The translations under genes and the position numbers were made by a program. Of a stretch of DNA of 29,123 bases, positions 15,432 through 22,927 are shown one piece after another (positions within the stretch are counted from its first letter, which is position 1; every line of letters begins with the position of its first letter). The notes under the pieces were generated by a model. That model was given only the letters and a program-made list of their open reading frames with translations, had not been told where the DNA came from and did not search any database. The DNA comes from a virus, in the IMG/VR virus record IMGVR_UViG_3300042505_001681, positions 1 through 29,123 of that record, one strand, 5' to 3'.

Positions 15432-16376
15432 TTATTTTATGAATACTTCTTCAAATTGCTTCATCACGTTGGATGGAGAAAATTTTAATGAATAACAATC
15501 CCAGTCTATATCTTTAACATACTCTTTGTCAATTTGTAATAAGTATGAAGTTAGTTCTTGTTCGTTTTTATATTTCAACGCCTTTTCACCAAGCATATGC
15601 AAGTGCGCTTTCATATACCACCCATATCCACCGTCATATGTAAGTACTGGTTTGTTGAAAGAAGAAAATTCCGCGACCGCCAACCCGAACGTTTCGCCGT
15701 CACTTCGAGCGTGTATCATGGCATCGCACGTATTTATAAACTCACTTTTATACATCAAATTTGGATTGAATGGTAAAAATTTTACTTTTGGGTGAGAAAC
15801 AAATGGTTTAGTATTCAAAAATACGGCATATAAATCGTTTCTTTTTTCAATCGCAGTTATCAATGCTCGGTGCGCGATTTGTAAATCAAATTGATTGTAT
15901 CCACCCAATCTTCCCAATACGAAAGCATTTTTTGGTATTCCAAGTTCGTCGTGCAGACTTTCGTTTGTTTTTGGTAGATTTATTATATGCGGAACCCATA
16001 ATGGCTGATTAAACATTTTTGCTAACCATTCGCTTACGCCAGCGTATACATTGCCATGTGGTTCTGTCATACTGAATATACAGTGGATTGCGGTTTTACA
16101 ATTTGATGGGGTAGTTCCTTCATTTTTTCCGCCCGCCTTTATCATATAAAACAGATCTATTTTTTCACGTTCTACCAGAATTGGAATCTCACTTTCATTT
16201 TCATATAGATGATAGTTCAACCCATCAAACTTTTCCATTGGGCAAGTTGATTTTGATCTAGAACTCATTATGATTGGGTTATGACCAAGGCAGTCTCTTA
16301 TTCCCATATAATAGTCGTATGGCACTGTACCACAGCCTCGGTGATCAAGTTGTTCTACATGTATTGCTATTTTCAT
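15432..16376 (-). CDS. GT-B glycosyltransferase, GT4-like
   Basis: The start at ATG 16376 (MKIAIHVEQLDHRGCGTVPY) is preferred. It shares one base with the SDR stop (TAATG), and upstream extension would duplicate SDR coding space. The 314-residue protein has a GT-B layout, with the E-x7-E motif of retaining family 4 enzymes in SDGETFGLAVAEF (Glu228 and Glu236). GRLGGYNQFD marks the start of the donor-binding half. It would transfer a sugar from a nucleotide donor. The N-terminal half contains several Cys and a segment KAGGKNEGTTPSNCKT of unknown use. Confidence 0.84.
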   Translation of the reverse strand: MKIAIHVEQLDHRGCGTVPYDYYMGIRDCLGHNPIIMSSRSKSTCPMEKFDGLNYHLYENESEIPILVEREKIDLFYMIKAGGKNEGTTPSNCKTAIHCIFSMTEPHGNVYAGVSEWLAKMFNQPLWVPHIINLPKTNESLHDELGIPKNAFVLGRLGGYNQFDLQIAHRALITAIEKRNDLYAVFLNTKPFVSHPKVKFLPFNPNLMYKSEFINTCDAMIHARSDGETFGLAVAEFSSFNKPVLTYDGGYGWYMKAHLHMLGEKALKYKNEQELTSYLLQIDKEYVKDIDWDCYSLKFSPSNVMKQFEEVFIK

Positions 16377-17110
16377 TAGGTCATTCTTCGTAGAGTATAA
16401 ATCTCCTTGGATAAATCCTTGAAGTTTCTCCAACAATCCCACTTTGCACTTATAAATTTACCAGAAACACCGTCACTTTCATCGGAAATTAACCATTCGA
16501 CCAACTGCATAGCCGGTTCGGGGTCATCTCCGCTTTCGCTTTGACGCTTGGCTTTTTCGTATTCCTGAATACCAATTATTTCTTGCCCAGCATTTATTGG
16601 ACCATCAACGATTCCGGTCTTTATAGCGCCGGGAGCTATTGCGTTAATATCCAAGGTTGGCTCTTCCAAAGCCATCGTTTCCACCAATCTAACTACGGCA
16701 GTTTTTGCTACTGCGTATGCAGAAAAATATGCTCTGCCATTTCCAGCACCACCTCCAGCCATGCATACTATCTTTTGACGTTTGTTGGTACACATCAATG
16801 GATAAAATTCTTTCAAAACATTATATGTTCCATCCAAGTTTATTCTTATTGTTTGTGACCAATTTTCTGGATTTGTCTTTGACACCTTTCCCAATTCACC
16901 CTGCGTCCCCGCACACGTAATGATTGCATCAAAATAAACATCGCAATCAAGAAAGTAGTTAGACCATCCACGTACTTCTTCTATATTTGACACATCGCAA
17001 GGATATTTTGAAGAACGAGAAAGACCATAGACATTGTGTCCATTTTTCTCAAATCTATCGGACAGCATCTTTCCAATACCAAAAGTATTACCTGTTATTA
17101 GAATGTTCAT
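16376..17110 (-). CDS. Short-chain dehydrogenase/reductase (classical SDR)
   Basis: The start ATG 17110 (MNILITGNTFGIG) gives a normal classical SDR of 244 residues; the longer frame adds an unrelated N-terminus. Motifs are TGNTFGIG (6-13), CAGTQG (66-71), RINLDGTYNV (89-98), then MAGGGAGNGRAYFSAYAVAK, with Tyr132 and Lys136 as catalytic YxxxK, and NAIAPGAIKTG (156-166). The glycine-rich MAGGGAG stretch is seen in an SDR branch frequent in polysaccharide loci. It would reduce or oxidise a sugar-linked ketone. The gene overlaps the end of the UDPGDH-like gene by 23 bases. Confidence 0.84.
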   Translation of the reverse strand: MNILITGNTFGIGKMLSDRFEKNGHNVYGLSRSSKYPCDVSNIEEVRGWSNYFLDCDVYFDAIITCAGTQGELGKVSKTNPENWSQTIRINLDGTYNVLKEFYPLMCTNKRQKIVCMAGGGAGNGRAYFSAYAVAKTAVVRLVETMALEEPTLDINAIAPGAIKTGIVDGPINAGQEIIGIQEYEKAKRQSESGDDPEPAMQLVEWLISDESDGVSGKFISAKWDCWRNFKDLSKEIYTLRRMT

Positions 17111-17831
17111 CGTTCGATTTCTTGATTGATGGGATGAGAGACAGTCCAAGATTGTATTTTTGATCCAATTGAATGAGGTTATGTATTTCTCTTCCAAGTG
17201 TGTCGTTGGTATATGGACCACCGGCTTTTAGATAAGACAACTTACCTATGCGTTTGTCTGTTTGCAATCCTGCGGTTATATCTGACGAATTTGCTCCCAC
17301 CGCCTTTGCAACTTTATCTATTTCATTTATAAATGCAATAGACATTGCCAAATATGAATTCAATGCGTGTTTTACCATTTCAGCAGATTCCAAACTCATC
17401 CAAATTATATTAGAAGACAATGGACGAAACAATTCGGTAAGTACATCTTTTGAGAATCTATCACATCCAACAACAATTCGTTCTGGGTTCAGAAAATCAT
17501 TTATTGCTCTACCTCGCCTTAGATTTTCTGGAGAACAGGCAATTCTGATATCTGTATATACGTTCTCTAGCATTCTGCACGTTCCAACTGGAACTTGGGT
17601 AGATATCAAAGCAATAGCATTATTTTTGGCAAATGGAAGTACTCTTCCCAACCATTCAAATATGATTCTTGAATCTGGCTTTCCGTCCTTATCGACCGGT
17701 GTATCATAGCAAACCCAAATAACGTCACTATCTCCAACCTTAGAATCATCAACATTTACTTGATGAAATTGTTCCATACAAGCGGCAGTTATATATGCCA
17801 AATGTCCGTGTCCTATTACTGATATTTTCAT
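17088..17831 (-). CDS. Truncated nucleotide-sugar dehydrogenase-like protein without the catalytic Cys
   Basis: The 247-residue protein belongs to the UDP-glucose/GDP-mannose dehydrogenase family. It has an NAD loop ISVIGHGHLAY, the pattern ISTQVPVGTCRML, CSPENLRRGRAINDFLNPER (99-118) and the central helix ESAEMVKHALNSYLAM with Lys154 and Asn158. The catalytic loop of the family, GxGFGGSCLPKD, aligns here with GGPYTNDTLGRE (204-215), so the cysteine is Thr211, and the following Lys and Asp are Arg and Glu. The usual C-terminal UDP-binding domain (about 150 residues) is missing. Full four-electron oxidation to a uronic acid is therefore unlikely. It may oxidise once, act as an epimerase or be a binding protein. 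Confidence 0.8.
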   Translation of the reverse strand: MKISVIGHGHLAYITAACMEQFHQVNVDDSKVGDSDVIWVCYDTPVDKDGKPDSRIIFEWLGRVLPFAKNNAIALISTQVPVGTCRMLENVYTDIRIACSPENLRRGRAINDFLNPERIVVGCDRFSKDVLTELFRPLSSNIIWMSLESAEMVKHALNSYLAMSIAFINEIDKVAKAVGANSSDITAGLQTDKRIGKLSYLKAGGPYTNDTLGREIHNLIQLDQKYNLGLSLIPSIKKSNDEHSNNR

Positions 17832-17834
17832 AAT

Positions 17835-18518
17835 TTATCCTTGTCCCATGTTAGCTTGTTTGGACCAGTTTTGGTTATAAAACAGGTTTTGCGCACGTTG
17901 CCTGTCTATTGTTTTGTCATGAATAATAGACCATTCAACTTCTTTAGGAAGCATAGTTACATACTCAGCACCAATCACAGTCTCGTGTAGCGGTTTTTGC
18001 CATTGTACCTTTAGGCTATTTTTATATATACGAGATTGATAATCACCGTGATTCCAGTTTACTATTGGCTCATTACCAAAATATTCTGGTAGTGTACTAA
18101 GATGCCATCCCCACATAGCTGCATCTTGTGAAGTAGCTCCTCTTACAATATTTACTCTTGGAACTCTGTACAATTCAACTTTTGGATTAGACATTATCAA
18201 TTCTTGCATATTATACAACAGTTCAGGCCACAGATATTCATCCGCGTCCAACTGGACTATATAATCTCCTACACAACGTTTACTTCCATAGTTTTTATGT
18301 TCGGAAAAGTTTTTATTTAGTGCATGTTGAATTATACTAAAGCCATAGTTTTTAGCTTTTTCCAGTATCTTTTTAGTACCTTCGTTATCAGAAAAATCAT
18401 CAAGAATGACAACTTCGTCGTTCGGAGCATTAAAATCGATGTGAGTCTTGAGCTTCTCGATTAGTTCAAGAAGCTCAAGTGTCTCATTTTTACACGTAAC
18501 CAAATAACTTATTTTCAC
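17835..18518 (-). CDS. GT-A glycosyltransferase, family 2, WaaE-like
   Basis: The 227-residue protein starts with GTG at 18518 (MKISYLVTCKNETLELLELI), overlapping the preceding stop as GTGA. Family 2 motifs are VVILDDFSDNEGT (36-48), NFSEHKNYGSKRC and the metal motif VQLDADEYL (88-96) with Asp91 and Asp93. A late KPLHETV matches the WaaE/KdtX type of core-oligosaccharide glucosyltransferases. It would add a hexose to a growing chain on the cytoplasmic side. The donor is not proven. The tail is short and hydrophilic. Confidence 0.85.
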   Translation of the reverse strand: MKISYLVTCKNETLELLELIEKLKTHIDFNAPNDEVVILDDFSDNEGTKKILEKAKNYGFSIIQHALNKNFSEHKNYGSKRCVGDYIVQLDADEYLWPELLYNMQELIMSNPKVELYRVPRVNIVRGATSQDAAMWGWHLSTLPEYFGNEPIVNWNHGDYQSRIYKNSLKVQWQKPLHETVIGAEYVTMLPKEVEWSIIHDKTIDRQRAQNLFYNQNWSKQANMGQG

Positions 18519-19813
18519 GACGTTGTCGGAGTTATTTTTTTGAATTTTGGAAGCGTAATTCCTACCTTCTTCTCAAACACGGGGAGATGTTTGTCTAAGA
18601 CATCTACCAATACTTTTCCAGCAGCTTCAAGACTAAACTTTTCTGCATTTTGAACACGCAGTTTTTCGGCGTTTGGAATATAATTGATATAGTTTGTGTA
18701 TATATCTTCCAATTTCTGTGCAGCAACGCTGTAGTTTGCATTAAACCACTGACCTTCTTTTACCAGCCATTCGTTGCACGCACTCGGAGGTACGTTGACC
18801 ATTGTACCGGGTAACAAGTTTGCAAGATTATCTGGAAGAAAATCTACGTGACCGCTCCAATTAGTAGTAAGTAGTGGTTTTCCGCTTAGAGTTGCCTCTA
18901 GCAACGGTCTTCCGAAACCTTCTCCGTGAGTAAGACTGACGTGAGCTTTTACCTTTGGATGGTTATACAAACGATTCAATTCAGTCGGAGCCAGTTCGCC
19001 GTGTATAATATATATATTTGGAAGAGTTCCAGACAGTGGGGCACGAATGTCATTTATTTTCTTAAGTATTTCGGTTTTATCTATTTTGGAGAATGTTGCT
19101 CCGCTAGTCTTGAGAATTAACGCGGGTGCATTTTTCTTGTTTTTAAATACTTCGCTGAAGATCTTGATCAACATTCCGACATCTTTTCTATCTGCACCTA
19201 GGTCGCCTTGGATCCAATGTCCTACGAATAGATAGCAGAATGTTTCTGGGATCGCATTTAGCGCAGAATCTATTTCTTCGGACGGTTCATTAGTTTTTTT
19301 GTAAATACTTGTATCTACTCCTTCAAATACAACTTCAATAGGTTTATTGAGTTGAATCTTGTCCGTCATTCCCGTTCTTTCATCTCTACGGTCGTATGCA
19401 GTTTTTACAAATACTTCCTTAGAAAAGTTTGAAGGAACAATATTCAAGTTCATTCTATTCAGACCTTCAACCCATTCTGGCTTTGGTACAGTACTTTCAA
19501 TACCTGCCGTAACGCCAATATTATATTTTCCGCGTGGCTGGAACTCGTTGGGAATAGATACTTGAACAAATAATTCAGGCTGTGCGGTTAAGTTGGTAGT
19601 TAGTATTCTGCTCTTTATTTCTTTGACCATAGGACGACTTTCGTCATCCAACATCGTATTGGGACACACTCCCCATCGCATTGGTACGATCTTAACGTCA
19701 AACTTATCATACTTTATGATGTCTGCCGCAATTGCAAATGTATGGTCGCCATATCCAGAGCGAGATGCTATTGGACCTTGTATGACACATACTGGTTTAA
19801 TTTCGTTGCTCAT
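18515..19813 (-). CDS. GT-B glycosyltransferase, GT4-like
   Basis: The 432-residue protein has the GT-B architecture. The N-terminal half has VCVIQGPIASRSGYGDHTFA, and the donor-binding half has LFVGHW (195-200) and the E-x7-E motif THGEGFGRPLLEATLSGKP with Glu298 and Glu306. WSGHVDFLPD follows, as in many family 4 enzymes. The reaction is transfer of a sugar with retention from a nucleotide donor. The ribosome site before the ATG is the A-rich AAAAGGTTATATAA. It is separated by 19 bases from the small coiled-coil gene. Confidence 0.87.
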   Translation of the reverse strand: MSNEIKPVCVIQGPIASRSGYGDHTFAIAADIIKYDKFDVKIVPMRWGVCPNTMLDDESRPMVKEIKSRILTTNLTAQPELFVQVSIPNEFQPRGKYNIGVTAGIESTVPKPEWVEGLNRMNLNIVPSNFSKEVFVKTAYDRRDERTGMTDKIQLNKPIEVVFEGVDTSIYKKTNEPSEEIDSALNAIPETFCYLFVGHWIQGDLGADRKDVGMLIKIFSEVFKNKKNAPALILKTSGATFSKIDKTEILKKINDIRAPLSGTLPNIYIIHGELAPTELNRLYNHPKVKAHVSLTHGEGFGRPLLEATLSGKPLLTTNWSGHVDFLPDNLANLLPGTMVNVPPSACNEWLVKEGQWFNANYSVAAQKLEDIYTNYINYIPNAEKLRVQNAEKFSLEAAGKVLVDVLDKHLPVFEKKVGITLPKFKKITPTTS

Positions 19814-19832
19814 TTATATAACCTTTTTTTTA

Positions 19833-20024
19833 TTATGGTGCTGTACCGGGTGTGTTTTGACCTTCTTGTTCTTGAATAATCGCTTCCATCTCGGACTTAA
19901 CATCGTTGATGCGATCCTTGAAGTCAGTCATAACAACTCGCTTTTCCATTTCGATTTCACGAAGTTGCTTGGCAAGTTCGTAGATTTTTGTCTTTGCTTC
20001 TTCTTTAGTCAATGCTTTAGCCAT
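19833..20024 (-). CDS. Small coiled-coil protein, 63 residues
   Basis: The sequence MAKALTKEEAKTKIYELAKQ continues through LREIEMEKRVVMTDFKDRIN to a final QEGQNTPGTAP. The helical heptads from about 5 to 52 predict a coiled coil, with a short flexible Gly/Pro tail. It lies between two glycosyltransferase genes, eight bases from the one upstream. I do not recognise a family. It could pair with a larger protein as a small adaptor, which cannot be tested here. Confidence 0.65.
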   Translation of the reverse strand: MAKALTKEEAKTKIYELAKQLREIEMEKRVVMTDFKDRINDVKSEMEAIIQEQEGQNTPGTAP

Positions 20025-20032
20025 AATATTAT

Positions 20033-21511
20033 TTATTTGTTATATTTTTTTAGTACTTCATCTTTGTTAATCTTTGGAATCGGAAATCCAAGACTGTTGT
20101 TTGGCATATTGTGCCCAACATATTCGTCGTGACGATGAAGATTAAATCTTTCGCGACCTTTCCAGTTTGCCATCATATTTTCTAAGCCAGATGCCATTTT
20201 TTCACACATGCTTTCTGCACTTAGTCCACCAACTCCGCACATCCATTCTCTACCTTCCAGTGCATACTCAAGGCGCTTTTCCTTGCTGGTCAAATACCAA
20301 TACATAAATGCTTCAGCACAATCTTCCCACTTGGCATAATCGGCAAGAATATATGGAGTAGGAATACTACCTTGCATCATTCTTGCACCCGGAAAGATTG
20401 GTGTAACCCATCTACCGTGTTTCTTATATCTACCATCGGCATTAGTTCCCCATCCATTTTCAAATTGGACAGGATTTCCGGCATCGTCTGTAAATCCGCA
20501 CTGGTCCTGAAGTCCTCCCGTAACCGTGACGATGATTGGAGTACCCGCCATTACACTCTCCGCAGTGGCAATACCAAATCCCTCGTTGTCGGAAAGATTT
20601 ACCGTCACATCTGCCATGTTGTAAAGTTGATTCATTCTTTCTGGCAGAACCTTTTCAACACTGAACACTACATCATAATTCGGGCAAAATGCCTGCTTAC
20701 ACGCGGGCAAATCAGTGCCTGCTTCATCTACTGGGTGTGTATGTAGAAACAATACGCACTTTGCTGCTTCTTCTTTTGGTAGATTGTCGCAGAATGCTCT
20801 GTAGGCAAGCATTATTGTACTGGTTTGCTTACGACGAATATTTCTATTGTTATAGAATATTACAAACTTATAGTCCTTCTTGAAATACTGTCTACGTATT
20901 AGTTGCAGTTCACTTAGTTCAGCATCTGTGGTCAACGGTCTAAACATCTTGCGATTGATGCCGTGCGGTACATACGATACAGTTGTAGGATTATTTAGTG
21001 TAGTTCCAAGAATATTCTTTACGATATTTTCTGTCTGCTTGCTGATACAACCAATCCAATCGCACGATTCATAATATGGACGATTATACATAGGATATGG
21101 AAGATCGTCCCAGATGCTATAGAACCCGATTGGAATCTTCTGACGCAATTCACGCTCGATTTGATATAACCAGATCCAAAAACGCGGATCAGTAAAATGA
21201 AGCAGCGCATCAGGCTTTTCCATCTTAATAACTTCGTTTAGAAGATTGGCGTCGCCATAACCATCAACCGGATATAGGCGAACGTATGCGTCGTCTATGC
21301 CAGCAACTTGGTTGGTGGCTTGGTCAAGATTCATTATCTTGCCTTTTTCAGGATGCGTAACGCTACCTGCCATTTGTACCCAGTTGTATTTGCCTGCCAA
21401 GCCTGTAACAAACTCTCTTGCCATTGTAGCAATACCAGAATGCATTCTCAGGTCATCGCAAAGCAGTATAATCTTCTTTCTGTCCTTCTGAGGAATATAA
21501 CTATTTACCAT
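20033..21511 (-). CDS. GT-B glycosyltransferase, GT4-like, first gene of the glycan operon
   Basis: The 492-residue protein has the family 4 layout. The N-terminal half includes KKIILLCDDLRMHSGIATMA, with the Gly-containing acceptor loop, and HFTDPRFWIWL. The donor-binding half has VIFYNNRNIRRKQT (217-230), LHTHP and the E-x7-E motif SDNEGFGIATAESVMAGTP (Glu310 and Glu318). An unusually long insert with many aromatic residues lies around 335-395 (HGRWVTPIFPGARMM). It is longer than most family members. It is the first gene read from the promoter at 21524-21551, with AAGG just before the start codon, so it probably leads the island. Confidence 0.88.
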   Translation of the reverse strand: MVNSYIPQKDRKKIILLCDDLRMHSGIATMAREFVTGLAGKYNWVQMAGSVTHPEKGKIMNLDQATNQVAGIDDAYVRLYPVDGYGDANLLNEVIKMEKPDALLHFTDPRFWIWLYQIERELRQKIPIGFYSIWDDLPYPMYNRPYYESCDWIGCISKQTENIVKNILGTTLNNPTTVSYVPHGINRKMFRPLTTDAELSELQLIRRQYFKKDYKFVIFYNNRNIRRKQTSTIMLAYRAFCDNLPKEEAAKCVLFLHTHPVDEAGTDLPACKQAFCPNYDVVFSVEKVLPERMNQLYNMADVTVNLSDNEGFGIATAESVMAGTPIIVTVTGGLQDQCGFTDDAGNPVQFENGWGTNADGRYKKHGRWVTPIFPGARMMQGSIPTPYILADYAKWEDCAEAFMYWYLTSKEKRLEYALEGREWMCGVGGLSAESMCEKMASGLENMMANWKGRERFNLHRHDEYVGHNMPNNSLGFPIPKINKDEVLKKYNK

Positions 21512-21523
21512 ATATAACCTTGT

Positions 21524-21551
21524 ATTATGTTTTAAATCTGCGTTATGTCAA
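21524..21551 (-). promoter_or_regulatory. Promoter of the glycan operon
   Basis: On the minus strand TTGACA (21551-21546) and CATAAT (21529-21524) are 16 bases apart. The start codon at 21511 is 12 bases from the -10 box. The leader would be about five bases. The promoter sits directly after the ribbon-helix-helix-like gene and would drive the long run of genes to at least 7009. Confidence 0.65.
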
Positions 21552-21556
21552 ATTAT

Positions 21557-21766
21557 TTAAAATGCAGAACCGCTGATTTGTAAAGAATTTTCTTCGTTGA
21601 GCTTCTTTCTGAACTCTGGATCGTTGATATAAAGATATACACAACGATTTACGAGTTTTTGCAGCGTCATTCCACTTGATACACCTGCTTCCTTGAACGC
21701 AGTATATTTGTCCTTGAACAGGTGTACAGAAGTGAATGATGTTTCGTGGCTAGTTTTTAGTTTCAT
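21557..21766 (-). CDS. Small possible ribbon-helix-helix regulator
   Basis: The 69-residue protein MKLKTSHETSFTSVHLFKDK has a short N-terminal strand segment, followed by two helices: KYTAFKEAGVSSGMTLQKLV and NRCVYLYINDPEFRKKLNEE. The order strand-helix-helix with a Gly turn (SSGMT) fits a ribbon-helix-helix DNA-binding protein, though the match is weak. A 16-base inverted repeat spans its start codon and upstream region, which would suit autoregulation. It lies between the nuclease gene and the promoter of the glycan operon, so it may also control that operon. The family is uncertain. Confidence 0.6.
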   Translation of the reverse strand: MKLKTSHETSFTSVHLFKDKYTAFKEAGVSSGMTLQKLVNRCVYLYINDPEFRKKLNEENSLQISGSAF

Positions 21767-21810
21767 ATATATGATTGTTAGATTTCTCTATATACATATA
21801 TATGAAACTA
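21758..21810. repeat. 16-base perfect inverted repeat over the start of the small regulator gene
   Basis: TAGTTTCATATATATG (21758-21773) and CATATATATGAAACTA (21795-21810) are perfect inverted copies with 21 bases between them. The left arm contains the start codon and first codons of the gene at 21557-21766. As DNA it could be an operator. As RNA it could form a stem that hides the start codon. The 69-base gap to the upstream nuclease holds nothing else. Confidence 0.85.
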
Positions 21811-21835
21811 GGTTTTCCGTATATATAAAAAACTA

Positions 21836-22846
21836 TTAGCCTTCTTTTCCGTTACAATATAGTTCGCCTTTATCGTTCTTGAGTGTCTTGAAGATGCAAT
21901 ATTTACAGTTTTTGCGGCCTTTGCCAGGATTCTTTAGAAACACAGCGTCTTTATTATATTCGCCGTTGTCATCAAAACCATTTTTTATAAAGTCAAGAAA
22001 AGCAGATTCTACTTCTTTCATGTTCATCTTTCCATCTGGCGGCGATATACGTTGAATACGCTGCTGCGGAAACTCAGCATCTTCAAGCAACTTACGCTTG
22101 ACTACAAAGAACTCAACTTCTATATCAGACATAGGCACCTTGAATACCTGATGATAAAATCTCTTATATAGCAGTAGTTGGTCTATCTTTGTTCTATCTG
22201 CCTTTTGATATTTGTTCCAGCCCAGACGACTTGTCTTGAAATCTAAAATAAGTATCTTGTTGGTCGTTTTATCCTTGAACACAATATCCAGAAAGCCTTT
22301 GTATGTTATAGTATTGTTCTTTAGCGGTATTTCAAGCGGCAGTTCTATTCCCACTACCTCATACTTCTTTGACGGAAAATGTTTGCTGCGTATGGCATAA
22401 CTGGTTACGTGGTCAAGAATAGTTCTGCCATCTGACTTGAACTCTGCTACTTGAGATGGTGTGGTCAAGCCAAGTTCTTCTATATCTTCGGCAGACAATG
22501 TAGATACTTGCTCGTCTGTTGCCAGTTTGAGTTGTTTTAGTTCTTCATCAAACGCTGATATGAACTTGGCATAACAATCAAACTCATCGGCAGCAGAAGA
22601 GCCTACATTATATAACAATCTAAGATATTCTTGTAATGCTTCGTGAATGCCCGTTCCAAACGCAGTATTGATATTGGCTTCATACGGAGCAAGTTTGTCT
22701 ATATACGACAACTTCCATTGCTGCGGGCACTTTAGCCACATAGCATATTGAGAAAAACTTACGGTCTTGTTCTTCTTTTTTTCTTCAGTTGGAGTTACAG
22801 TAGGCACTTCTGCTACTGGTTCGGCGTAAAAATCATTTATAGACAT
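21836..22846 (-). CDS. PD-(D/E)XK nuclease, RecB/Cas4-like
   Basis: The start ATG 22846 (MSINDFYAEP) fits the promoter. An upstream TTG would lie inside the -10 region. The 336-residue protein has GTGIHEALQEY (64-74), GFLDIVFKD with Asp187, ILDFKTSRLGW with Asp202 and Lys204, and QLLLYKRFY with Gln223, the four motifs of PD-(D/E)XK exonucleases. Cys40 in LKCPQQWKL, with Cys314, Cys317 and Cys331 near the end, follows the arrangement of Cas4/AddB-type iron-sulfur nucleases. It probably processes DNA ends in replication, recombination or host DNA breakdown. It has its own divergent promoter. Confidence 0.85.
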   Translation of the reverse strand: MSINDFYAEPVAEVPTVTPTEEKKKNKTVSFSQYAMWLKCPQQWKLSYIDKLAPYEANINTAFGTGIHEALQEYLRLLYNVGSSAADEFDCYAKFISAFDEELKQLKLATDEQVSTLSAEDIEELGLTTPSQVAEFKSDGRTILDHVTSYAIRSKHFPSKKYEVVGIELPLEIPLKNNTITYKGFLDIVFKDKTTNKILILDFKTSRLGWNKYQKADRTKIDQLLLYKRFYHQVFKVPMSDIEVEFFVVKRKLLEDAEFPQQRIQRISPPDGKMNMKEVESAFLDFIKNGFDDNGEYNKDAVFLKNPGKGRKNCKYCIFKTLKNDKGELYCNGKEG

Positions 22847-22852
22847 AAAATC

Positions 22853-22880
22853 AGTATATATCAAGTATTGTTGATGTCAA
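22853..22880 (-). promoter_or_regulatory. Promoter of the PD-(D/E)XK nuclease gene
   Basis: On the minus strand TTGACA (22880-22875) is followed by TATACT (22858-22853) after 16 bases. The ATG at 22846 is six bases past the -10 box, so transcription should begin at or next to the start codon. The -35 box overlaps that of the plus-strand promoter at 22871-22898. Confidence 0.72.
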
Positions 22881-22898
22881 TTGTAAAGAGTTTATATT
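22871..22898 (+). promoter_or_regulatory. Promoter of the plus-strand acidic protein gene
   Basis: TTGATG (22871-22876) and TATATT (22893-22898) are spaced by 16 bases, with the start codon 29 bases further on. The shared decamer TTGATGTCAA forms a near-palindrome, so both -35 boxes overlap back to back. Confidence 0.6.
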
Positions 22899-22927
22899 TA
22901 TTTAGATAAACAAAAAATATATCATAT

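Noticed and set aside
16377-16442. Longer N-terminus of the GT4-like protein
   Set aside because: It would overlap the SDR coding end with no ribosome site, while ATG 16376 overlaps the SDR stop by one base as elsewhere in the operon.
17111-17221. 37 extra residues before the SDR
   Set aside because: The family Rossmann loop begins at the ATG 17110, and the extra part lies in the UDPGDH-like coding sequence.
20020-20045. AATAAATA motif before the 63-residue gene as a T4-type late promoter
   Set aside because: It is only one clear case in a very AT-rich sequence, and similar strings occur in the opposite orientation without genes.
22847-22864. TTG start extending the nuclease by six residues
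   Set aside because: It would lie in the -10 region, and ATG at 22846 fits the promoter and the family start.
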